In this document: positions 1 to 7,179 of the stretch, in pieces | Layout of the letters: every line of letters begins with the position of its first letter | Position numbering within the stretch: the first letter of the stretch is position 1 | Source of the DNA: JAGNZR01 sp051656905 | GTDB taxonomy: Bacteria > Fusobacteriota > Fusobacteriia > Fusobacteriales > Fusobacteriaceae | DNA: 64,000 nt | Direction: 5' to 3' | Assembly: GCA_051656905.1 (NCBI GenBank) | Contig: JBOFJQ010000015.1 | Coordinates: forward strand, 62,001-126,000 | The notes under the pieces: model-generated | Told to the model about the DNA's origin: nothing | Database searches by the model: none | The model's input: the letters and a program-made list of their open reading frames with translations, nothing else | Translations under genes and position numbers: made by a program

Positions 1-1
1 T

Positions 2-1222
2 ATGAATCAGGCCCTGGAGAAAAAAGTTTCAAATCTTTCTAATTTAAATGCATTGTCAAGAACTGTACTATCTGTTATAGAGTTAGAAAAAACAGTTGGA
101 ATTATACTAGATGCTTATTTTGTATTAACAGGTGCTAAAAGAATTTCATTGTATTTGTGGGAAAAAGGTAATTTAAAGCTTCAAAAAGTAAAAGGGAATG
201 TAAGATTTAGAGGGGAACTAAATTTTGATCCAGTAGAATTAGAAAGCTATACAACTGTAGATTATGAAAAAGTTTATGAAGGGTTATCGCATCAATTTAG
301 AGTTTCTGATGATGAAACTGTTATAATGTCACCTCTTGTTGTAAAAGATAAGCAGCTAGGTGTAATATTTGTAATAGAAGATAAAGAAAAGCTAATAGAT
401 ATTGACCAAGAAATGATATCAGCTCTTGTTATTCAAATATCAATTGCAATAAATAATGCTAAGATATATGCAGATTTATTAATAAAAGAGAGAATATCTA
501 AAGAGTTAGAGTTAGCTGCAAGAATTCAAAAGAAAATAATACCTCAAGACGTAAAAAATATATTAGGATTGCAGGTTGCAAATTATTTTGGTCCAGCCAA
601 AGAGATAGGTGGAGATTATTATGACTATTATCTTTATAATAATGAGACATTCTCAATTACTATGGCAGATGTTAGTGGAAAAGGGGTTCCAGCAGCATTC
701 TTAATGGCCTTAGCAAGAGCAATTCTTAGAACTTTATGTACTAGAGGGGTAGAGCCAAGAAAAGATTTAAGAGATTTAAATAAAATAATATATCCAGATA
801 TAAACGAAGATATGTTTATAACTATAATGCATTGTAAATTTAACTATGAAACAAAAGAGTTAACATACTCTAATGCAGGGCATAATCCAATTATAATATA
901 TAATGCAGTTGAAGATGAAATTCAATTAAGAACAGTTAAAGGATTAGCTATTGGATTTTTAGAAGAGTATAACTATGTACAGGATAAGACAACGCTAAAT
1001 AAAAACGATATAGTTGTATTGTATACTGATGGAATAACAGAGTGTGAAAATGAGAAAAAAGAGCTTTTTGGTATGGAAAGACTAAAGAAAATTATCTATG
1101 ATAATAGATTTGAAAATGTAGAAATTATAAAGAATAATATATTAAGAGAATTAGATAAATTTAAAAATACAAGAGAGCAGTCAGATGATATAACTTTTGT
1201 AATATTAAAAAATTTAGAATAG
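2..1222 (+). CDS. GAF-SpoIIE family protein serine phosphatase (RsbU-like), 5' end uncertain
   Basis: A PP2C-type serine/threonine phosphatase of the SpoIIE/RsbU class, normally acting on anti-sigma-factor antagonists in partner-switching regulation. About the first 150 residues look like a GAF sensor domain. A linker helix (AARIQKKIIP) then leads into the catalytic domain, with GGDYYD near residue 203 and MADVSGKG near 220 as metal-binding motifs, and a late DGITEC motif. The frame is open from the window edge, so the ATG at 2 may be internal and more N-terminal sequence may lie outside. The stop is 16 bp before the next gene. The target is unknown; no anti-sigma gene is in view. Confidence 0.85.
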   Translation: MNQALEKKVSNLSNLNALSRTVLSVIELEKTVGIILDAYFVLTGAKRISLYLWEKGNLKLQKVKGNVRFRGELNFDPVELESYTTVDYEKVYEGLSHQFRVSDDETVIMSPLVVKDKQLGVIFVIEDKEKLIDIDQEMISALVIQISIAINNAKIYADLLIKERISKELELAARIQKKIIPQDVKNILGLQVANYFGPAKEIGGDYYDYYLYNNETFSITMADVSGKGVPAAFLMALARAILRTLCTRGVEPRKDLRDLNKIIYPDINEDMFITIMHCKFNYETKELTYSNAGHNPIIIYNAVEDEIQLRTVKGLAIGFLEEYNYVQDKTTLNKNDIVVLYTDGITECENEKKELFGMERLKKIIYDNRFENVEIIKNNILRELDKFKNTREQSDDITFVILKNLE

Positions 1223-1238
1223 TATTGAGGGGGATTTT

Positions 1239-2762
1239 GTGAGTGATTATATTTTAAGCATGAAAAATATAAGGAAAACTTTTGCAGGTGGTCAAGTAGT
1301 AGCCAATGATTGTATAAATCTAAATATTTTAAAAGGTGAAAAGCATGCAATAGTTGGAGAGAATGGAGCTGGAAAATCTACGCTTATGAAGATTTTAAAT
1401 GGATTATATCAGCCAACGTCTGGAGAGATAGAATATAACGGTAAAACTGTTGTTATTGATGGTCCAGGGGAAGCAGCAAGATTAGGAATAGGAATGGTGT
1501 ATCAGCACTTTATGCTTGTACCTACACTTACTGTAGCGGAGAATATGATATTAGGAGTTGAACCTAAAAAAGGCTGTTTACTAGATTTAGAAAAAGCCAA
1601 AGAGGATGTTAGAGAAGTTTCTAAAAGATATGGATTAGAAATAGATCCAGATGCATATATAAGTGATTTATCAGTTGGAATGCAGCAAAGAGTAGAAATT
1701 TTAAAGATACTTTTTAAAGGCGCAAATTTATTGGTTTTTGATGAACCAACAGCAGTGCTAACACCTCAAGAGACAAGAGAGTTATATAAAATTATAAATA
1801 ACTTAATTGAAGAGGGAAAAACTATAATTTTTATCTCTCATAAATTAGAAGAAGTATTAACAATATCTGATAATATAACTGTAATAAGAAGAGGAAAAGA
1901 TGTAGCTAATTTTAAAACACCAGAAGCTACAAAAGAGCTAATTGCTAATGCTATGGTAGGAAGAGCTGTATTATTTACAACAGAGAAACCTGAGGTAGAG
2001 ATAGGAAAAGTAATTGTAGAATTAAAGGATGTTACTGTTAACAACCATTTTAATGTAAAAAAGGTTGATGGAGTTTCTTTACATATAAGAGCAGGGGAAG
2101 TTTTAGGGATTGCAGGAGTTGAAGGAAGCGGGCAAACTGAACTTATTGAAGCTTTAACAGGTCTTAGTAAAATTGAAAGTGGAAAATATATTCTTAATGG
2201 AAATGATTTAACACTTAAAAAGAAAATTAATCAATCAGATGAAAGAATTGCTCATATCCCAGAGGATAGGCATAAAAGAGCTGCAATTAGTGAATTCGAT
2301 ATAAGTGAAAATTTTGCTTTGGGACAGCATTTGGCTAAGTATAAAAAAGGATTAGGACTTTTAAATTTTAGTAAGATTATGAGTGAAACAAAAAAATACA
2401 TACTAAAATATGATATTAGACCGATAAACCCTAAACTTAATTTTGGGAAGTTATCTGGAGGAAATCAGCAAAAAGTAATAGTAGCAAGAGAACTTGAAAA
2501 AGAAAATATTTTTATAATAGCAGCACAGCCAACAAGAGGTGTGGATATTGGAGCTATTGAATTTATTCATAAAATGATACTTGAAGAAAAAAAGCAAGGA
2601 AAAGCTATTATGGTAGTATCTTCTGAGCTAACAGAGATATTAAATTTATCTGATAGAATAGCTGTAATGTGTGCTGGAAAAATAAGTGGAGTACTTTCTA
2701 TAGAGGAAGCTAATGAAGAAAAAATTGGAATTTTAATGGCAGGTGGAAAAATAAGTGAATAA
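1239..2762 (+). CDS. ABC transporter ATP-binding protein, BMP/nucleoside type (YufO/NupA-like)
   Basis: Double-ATPase subunit of a sugar/nucleoside-type ABC importer. It has two nucleotide-binding domains: the first with Walker A GENGAGKST and signature LSVGMQQRV, the second with a degenerate Walker A (GVEGSGQTE) and signature LSGGNQQKV, as in RbsA/YufO proteins. Its 507 residues are the usual length. The start is GTG at 1239, preceded by a GAGGGGG ribosome site. The stop overlaps the permease start by 8 bp, so translation is coupled. Nucleoside rather than ribose is inferred from the following YufP/YufQ-type permeases. The substrate-binding BmpA lipoprotein is not in the window. Confidence 0.9.
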   Translation: MSDYILSMKNIRKTFAGGQVVANDCINLNILKGEKHAIVGENGAGKSTLMKILNGLYQPTSGEIEYNGKTVVIDGPGEAARLGIGMVYQHFMLVPTLTVAENMILGVEPKKGCLLDLEKAKEDVREVSKRYGLEIDPDAYISDLSVGMQQRVEILKILFKGANLLVFDEPTAVLTPQETRELYKIINNLIEEGKTIIFISHKLEEVLTISDNITVIRRGKDVANFKTPEATKELIANAMVGRAVLFTTEKPEVEIGKVIVELKDVTVNNHFNVKKVDGVSLHIRAGEVLGIAGVEGSGQTELIEALTGLSKIESGKYILNGNDLTLKKKINQSDERIAHIPEDRHKRAAISEFDISENFALGQHLAKYKKGLGLLNFSKIMSETKKYILKYDIRPINPKLNFGKLSGGNQQKVIVARELEKENIFIIAAQPTRGVDIGAIEFIHKMILEEKKQGKAIMVVSSELTEILNLSDRIAVMCAGKISGVLSIEEANEEKIGILMAGGKISE

Positions 2763-3801
2763 AAAAATAGAAGGAATAATTATTCCAATAATAGCAGTAA
2801 TGATAGCTTTATTAATAGGTGCTGGGATTATACTTTATCTAGGGGAAAATCCAATCAAAGCATATTATTATCTTTTTACTGGAGCATTTTCAAGTGAGAA
2901 AGCAGTAGCAAGAACATTATTAGAAGCAACTCCAATGATTTTTACAGGACTTGCAGTATTATTTGCATTTAAGTCAGGAATGTTTAATATAGGAGCTCAA
3001 GGACAGATGGTTGTAGCAGGATTAACAGCTGCAGCTATAGGAGCCTTTGTAAAAAATCCTTTAATTTGTAATCCATTTGTAATCATAATAGTTGCAGCTT
3101 TAGCAGGATTAGTATGGGCAGGAATTGCAGGAGTTTTAAAAGCTAGATTAGGAGTTCATGAGGTTATATCAACGATAATGCTAAATTATATAGCTATTAA
3201 TATAGAATTATATTGTCTTAACTATCCACTGAAAGAGGGTGGACTTAATGGGCCTAATCCACAGACACCAGCAGTTTTTGAATCAGCAAGACTTATGCAG
3301 TTATTACCTTCTACAAATGAAACTTTAAACTTTGGGTTTATTTTAGCTTTAATAACAGTAGTTGTGGTTTGGTTTGTATTTGAAAAAACAATTTTTGGTT
3401 ATGAAATAAAATCAGTAGGAAGCAATGTAACTGTTTCTGAAAATGCAGGAATAAATGTTAAAAGAATTATGGCTTTAGCTTTAGGATTATCAGGAGCTTT
3501 AGCAGGAATGGCAGGAGCAGAAAGAGTTCTTGGAGGAGTAGGTCAATTTACTTATAAGCAAGGTCTAATAGCAAGCTTAGGTTTTGACGGAATATCGGTA
3601 GCACTTTTAGGAAAGAATAATCCCTTCGGAGCTTTATTGGCAGCGATTCTTTTTGCCGCTTTAAGAGTAGGTGGAAGAGCAATGCAATTTAATACTTCGA
3701 TACCAAGTCAAATTGTTATAATGATTCAGGCTATAATAATATTGTTAATTGCAGCAGAGAATATGTTTAGATTTATGATTAAGGAAAAAAAGGGGGAGTA
3801 A
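2755..3801 (+). CDS. ABC transporter permease, YufP-like
   Basis: Integral membrane permease of the branched-chain amino acid/BMP superfamily, the first of two non-identical permeases of a nucleoside importer. About ten hydrophobic segments are visible. The family stretch FKSGMFNIGAQGQM lies near residue 75, and the glycine/alanine-rich LSGALAGMAGAERVLGG segment in the second half is typical. The start is a GTG inside the end of the ATPase gene with AGGTGG upstream. The next permease begins 3 bp after its stop. Substrate is inferred from family, not shown. Confidence 0.88.
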   Translation: MNKKIEGIIIPIIAVMIALLIGAGIILYLGENPIKAYYYLFTGAFSSEKAVARTLLEATPMIFTGLAVLFAFKSGMFNIGAQGQMVVAGLTAAAIGAFVKNPLICNPFVIIIVAALAGLVWAGIAGVLKARLGVHEVISTIMLNYIAINIELYCLNYPLKEGGLNGPNPQTPAVFESARLMQLLPSTNETLNFGFILALITVVVVWFVFEKTIFGYEIKSVGSNVTVSENAGINVKRIMALALGLSGALAGMAGAERVLGGVGQFTYKQGLIASLGFDGISVALLGKNNPFGALLAAILFAALRVGGRAMQFNTSIPSQIVIMIQAIIILLIAAENMFRFMIKEKKGE

Positions 3802-3804
3802 TAA

Positions 3805-4686
3805 ATGTTTGCAATAATTATAAGTTTAATAATGGCAACATTAAGGCAGGCTGCCCCAATAATGATAACTGCAATTGGTGGTATGTTTTGTGAAGTAACA
3901 GGAGTAGTAAATATTGGTTTAGAGGGTATGATGCTTTTAAGTGCTTTCTTCGCAGCGGTAGGATCATATTACACAGGTAGTTGGGTTTTAGGTGTTTTAT
4001 GCGGAGTTGTAAGTGGAGCTTTATTTGCTTTAATTCATGGAGTTATAAGTATAAAATATAAAGGAAATCAAGTTGTATCAGGAGTTGCAATTAATTTATT
4101 TGCATCTGGATTTACAGTTTTTATGCTAAGAATTTTATTTAATCAGTCAAGTAATACTCCTACTGTACAAGCTGCCCCATCAATAAATGGAGTGTCTATA
4201 ATTGTATATTTAATATATATAGTTGTAGGAATATCAGGATTTTTCTTATATAAAACAGTTACAGGATTAAGAATGAGAGCCGTTGGAGAGTATCCACTAG
4301 CAGCTGACACTGTAGGAATAGATGTATATAAGATTAGATATATCGGAGTAATGTTATCTGGTGCTCTTGCAGGTTTAGGAGGAGCGTACTTATCTTTAGG
4401 AGCGCTTGCACAATTTACAAAAGAGATGTCAGCAGGAAGAGGATTTATGGCTCTTGCAGCTCTAGTATTTGGAAAGTGGAAACCGAAAGGAGTAATATTT
4501 GCAAGTTTATTATTTGGATTTGCAGAAGCAGCTCAAGTATTAATGCAACAGTACTTTAATACAGTACCACCTCAATTTATTCAAATGATTCCTTATATCT
4601 TAACTTTATTGGCACTAGCAGGAGTAGTTGGAAAAGCAATAGCTCCATCTGCGTCAGGGAAAGCTTACGATAAAAATAATTTATAA
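3805..4686 (+). CDS. ABC transporter permease, YufQ-like
   Basis: Second permease of the same importer, 293 residues with about nine hydrophobic segments. The conserved TGVVNIGLEGMMLLSAFFA region near residues 33-49 and LSGALAGLGGAYLSLG in the middle mark the YufQ/BmpC family. It pairs with the preceding permease and ATPase, ending a three-gene operon. A strong hairpin terminator follows at 4753. Confidence 0.88.
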   Translation: MFAIIISLIMATLRQAAPIMITAIGGMFCEVTGVVNIGLEGMMLLSAFFAAVGSYYTGSWVLGVLCGVVSGALFALIHGVISIKYKGNQVVSGVAINLFASGFTVFMLRILFNQSSNTPTVQAAPSINGVSIIVYLIYIVVGISGFFLYKTVTGLRMRAVGEYPLAADTVGIDVYKIRYIGVMLSGALAGLGGAYLSLGALAQFTKEMSAGRGFMALAALVFGKWKPKGVIFASLLFGFAEAAQVLMQQYFNTVPPQFIQMIPYILTLLALAGVVGKAIAPSASGKAYDKNNL

Positions 4687-4752
4687 GATTGAACAAATAA
4701 AAGTAATTGAGTACAGTATAAAAAATATAAAAAAATAAAATATAAATAAAAA

Positions 4753-4786
4753 AAAGTTGTAGAATAAAATCTACAACTTTTTTTTA
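4753..4786. terminator. Bidirectional rho-independent terminator
   Basis: An 11-bp perfect stem (AAAGTTGTAGA / TCTACAACTTT) with a 6-nt loop, A-rich on the left and T-rich on the right. It can stop the transporter operon on the plus strand and the HIT gene on the minus strand. Confidence 0.9.
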
Positions 4787-4796
4787 AAAGAAATTA

Positions 4797-5138
4797 TTAA
4801 CCTCTCATTGGACCAATAGGTTCTCCAGCTAATAAGTGATAGTGTAAATGGAAAACTTCTTGTCCCCCATAACTATTGCAGTTTGATATAACTCTATAAC
4901 CATTTTCAGCTATATTCAAATCTTTAGCTATTTTTGCAATTGCTAAAAATATTTCTCCTATAAGTTCTTTATCTTCAATAGATATGTCATTTAATGTAGG
5001 GATTTCTTTTTTAGGTACAACTAAAATATGAATAGGAGCTACAGGATTTATATCTTTGAAAGCAATAACTTTTTCATTTTCAAAAACAATAGTAGCAGGT
5101 ATCTCTTTATTTATAATCTTTGTAAAAATAGTAGACAT
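4797..5138 (-). CDS. hinT: HIT family nucleotide hydrolase (HinT-like)
   Basis: Small purine nucleoside phosphoramidase of the histidine-triad family. At 113 residues it is the usual HinT length. It has the N-terminal TIFTKIINKEIPA signature, the central HILVVPKK strand and the catalytic triad HLHYHLL near the C-terminus. A TCCTCC complement just upstream of the ATG gives a good ribosome site. rpiB lies 33 bp upstream, so the two are probably cotranscribed. Confidence 0.92.
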   Translation of the reverse strand: MSTIFTKIINKEIPATIVFENEKVIAFKDINPVAPIHILVVPKKEIPTLNDISIEDKELIGEIFLAIAKIAKDLNIAENGYRVISNCNSYGGQEVFHLHYHLLAGEPIGPMRG

Positions 5139-5171
5139 ATTTCCTCCAATTTTTAATTTTTTAATAAAGAA

Positions 5172-5603
5172 TTAATCTTCCTCAAGCATTGCGATTCTTG
5201 TAGAGTGTCTTCCACCTAGGAAAGCTGTCTTAAGGAATGTATCAACGATATCTAAAGCTAAAACATCTCCAATCATTCTTTCACCAAGGGCTAACATATT
5301 AGCATCATTGTGCTCTCTAGTAAGAGATGCCATTGTAGAATTAGTGCAAAGAGCACATCTTATTCCTTTAACTTTGTTAGCTGCAATTGAAATTCCAATT
5401 CCTGTTCCACAAACTACTATTCCGTAAGTTGCCTCTTTGTTAACAACTGCTTCTGCTACTTTTTTACCATAAACAGGGTAATTTACAGAGTCTCCAGAGT
5501 TAGTTCCAAAATCAATTACCTCATATCCTTTTTCTAATAAAAAAGATTTTATTTTATCCTTTAATATATAACCACCGTGATCAGCACCTAAAGCTATTTT
5601 CAT
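5172..5603 (-). CDS. rpiB: Ribose-5-phosphate isomerase B (RpiB/LacA family)
   Basis: Interconverts ribose 5-phosphate and ribulose 5-phosphate in the pentose phosphate pathway. The 143-residue protein starts MKIALGADHGGY, contains the active-site CGTGIGISIAANK segment near residues 65-77 and TREHNDANMLALGER for substrate binding, all typical of RpiB. Some relatives act on allose or galactose phosphates, but no sugar operon is nearby. It is transcribed towards hinT. Confidence 0.92.
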   Translation of the reverse strand: MKIALGADHGGYILKDKIKSFLLEKGYEVIDFGTNSGDSVNYPVYGKKVAEAVVNKEATYGIVVCGTGIGISIAANKVKGIRCALCTNSTMASLTREHNDANMLALGERMIGDVLALDIVDTFLKTAFLGGRHSTRIAMLEED

Positions 5604-5638
5604 CTTTAATGTTCTCCTTTATATGTTATAGAAATAAA

Positions 5639-5700
5639 AATCCTTCGGAAAGAAGCTCAACAATATTACTGAAAATATTGTTGAGCTTCTTAAAAGGATT
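5639..5700 (-). terminator. Rho-independent terminator of the slyD-like gene
   Basis: A 17-bp stem (5651-5667 with 5674-5690, arm AGAAGCTCAACAATATT) with flanking AATCC/GGATT pairing. On the minus strand it is followed by a T-rich run, just after the 5741-6241 gene. Confidence 0.85.
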
Positions 5701-5740
5701 AAAATATAACCACTAATTATTCCATTGTCATAGTTTAGAA

Positions 5741-6241
5741 TTAAGCTTCTAACATGTCATCGTCAAATCCGTGGAAATGAGGATGTCCGTGCTCTAACTC
5801 TTCGTCTGTAGCTTCTCTAACGTCAGTAACAGTTATTTCGAATCTTAAGTTTCTTCCAGAGAATGGGTGGTTACCATCAATAGTAACAACTTCATCATCT
5901 ATAGAAGTGATAACATAGTTTTGCTCTGTATCATCATCCATATCAGCAATGAATTCCATTCCTTCATAAATATCATCGAATTCTGTGAACTCAGATTTTT
6001 GCATTTCATCTAAAAGCTCTTCATCATACTCTCCGTATCCTTCTTCTGGAGTAAGTTCGATAGTTGTTTTGAAACCTTTTACTTTTCCTAGTAAAGCTTC
6101 CTCGATTTTAGGAATAAAAGCTCCTATACCGTGGATGTAAAAGAAAGGACCTAAATCAGAAGTACTCTCTAATAAATCATTCTCGTCTTTGTCATAAACA
6201 TCAAAGTCAAGTGTAACTACTTTATTCTCTTCAATTTTCAT
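5741..6241 (-). CDS. FKBP-type peptidyl-prolyl isomerase, SlyD-like
   Basis: Proline isomerase and chaperone of the SlyD branch of FKBP. Residues 1-65 and 125-150 form the FKBP core (FFYIHGIGAFIPKIEEALLG, then TPEEGYGEYDE). The region between, about 70-120, is the insert-in-flap chaperone domain. The tail HGHPHFHGFDDD is histidine-rich and could bind metal ions, as in SlyD, although shorter. Length 166 fits. A promoter and a hairpin terminator bracket it as a single-gene unit. Confidence 0.88.
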   Translation of the reverse strand: MKIEENKVVTLDFDVYDKDENDLLESTSDLGPFFYIHGIGAFIPKIEEALLGKVKGFKTTIELTPEEGYGEYDEELLDEMQKSEFTEFDDIYEGMEFIADMDDDTEQNYVITSIDDEVVTIDGNHPFSGRNLRFEITVTDVREATDEELEHGHPHFHGFDDDMLEA

Positions 6242-6293
6242 ACTAAATCACCTCTATTAAAATTTTTGTTATAAACAAATTTATACACACAAT

Positions 6294-6322
6294 ATTATAT
6301 CATAATTTCAATTAAATATCAA
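6294..6322 (-). promoter_or_regulatory. Promoter of the slyD-like gene
   Basis: On the minus strand TTGATA (6322-6317), a 17-nt spacer, then TATAAT (6299-6294), about 50 bp before the start codon. The -35 lies inside the end of the DJ-1 gene. Confidence 0.7.
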
Positions 6323-6932
6323 ACCCCATCTCTTTTTTTACAAGCCTCATATTTTCTTTACTTGTAAGAATTTCTAAAAGGTAAAAAGCTATTTCTAGAG
6401 CTGTGCTAGGACCAGAAGTAGTGATTGTCTTTTCATCAATGACTATGTGCTCTCGAATAGGTATAGCACCACTATCAAAGAGTTGTTTAAAGTATCTATC
6501 ATTTTCACTTAAATAAGTTGTTGCTTTCTTGTTTTGCAGTAAGCCCAATTCCAATAAAACAAGAGCACCAGTGCAAATACCTACAAAATAAGTATCGTTA
6601 AAAAAATTATTTTTTAAAGAATCACTATTGTTAACGTAATTTTTGAAAAAATTGCAAAAATTAGAATTTTTAGTTGAGTTAAAATATCCTTTAGACCCAA
6701 ATCCACCAGGGAAAATAATGGCATCGTACTGATCTAAGTCAATTGAATTATTAAAGACTATTTCAGGAATAATTTTTAAATTCCAGCAACAATTAATAGG
6801 AGTTGAATCTGCAATTGTAGACACAAAAATTTTTTTTTTATTTAAAATATTATTCCAACCAAAAACATCAATGAAGGGTGAAACTTCAAGTATTTCAACA
6901 CCTTGAAAAAGAGGGATTAAAATTTTCTTCAT
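6312..6932 (-). CDS. DJ-1/PfpI family protein
   Basis: Member of the class I glutamine amidotransferase-like DJ-1/PfpI superfamily, often glyoxalase/deglycase or unknown. It begins MKKILIPLFQGVEILEVSPF, has FPGGFGSKG near residue 75, and carries the nucleophile cysteine in the elbow FVGICTGALVLLELGLL near 115-131. Length is 206 residues. The upstream ribosome site is AGGAG. Substrate is not evident. Confidence 0.82.
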   Translation of the reverse strand: MKKILIPLFQGVEILEVSPFIDVFGWNNILNKKKIFVSTIADSTPINCCWNLKIIPEIVFNNSIDLDQYDAIIFPGGFGSKGYFNSTKNSNFCNFFKNYVNNSDSLKNNFFNDTYFVGICTGALVLLELGLLQNKKATTYLSENDRYFKQLFDSGAIPIREHIVIDEKTITTSGPSTALEIAFYLLEILTSKENMRLVKKEMGFDI

Positions 6933-6981
6933 TATATTCTCCTAGAAAAATTATTTTTTACCTAAATTTAGAAATTTTTTA

Positions 6982-7010
6982 TTGACTTAACGTATAAAAA
7001 ACTCTATAAT
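6982..7010 (+). promoter_or_regulatory. Promoter of the decarboxylase-arginase gene
   Basis: TTGACT (6982-6987), a 17-nt spacer and a perfect TATAAT (7005-7010). It leaves a leader of about 165 nt before the start codon. Confidence 0.8.
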
Positions 7011-7155
7011 TCATCGTATTTGTTTTTTTATTTTGATTATTTTTTATTTATATATAAATAGAGGAAATCAATCTTTTTTTTGATAAAACAAATATAGAAT
7101 AAAATACAAAAAACTCTATTCTAAAAGATATTTAGGTTTTTTATATCTTTAATTA
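6996..7155 (+). promoter_or_regulatory. Structured leader of the decarboxylase-arginase mRNA
   Basis: The leader holds an exact 12-bp direct repeat AAAAAACTCTAT (6996-7007 and 7108-7119), an inverted repeat TATTTGTTTT / AAAACAAATA (7017-7026, 7085-7094) and a hairpin AAAGATAT / ATATCTTT (7124-7131, 7143-7150) just before the ribosome site. It matches no riboswitch I know. Confidence 0.4.
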
Positions 7156-7179
7156 CAGAATAGCAAATAAGGAGGTAAA

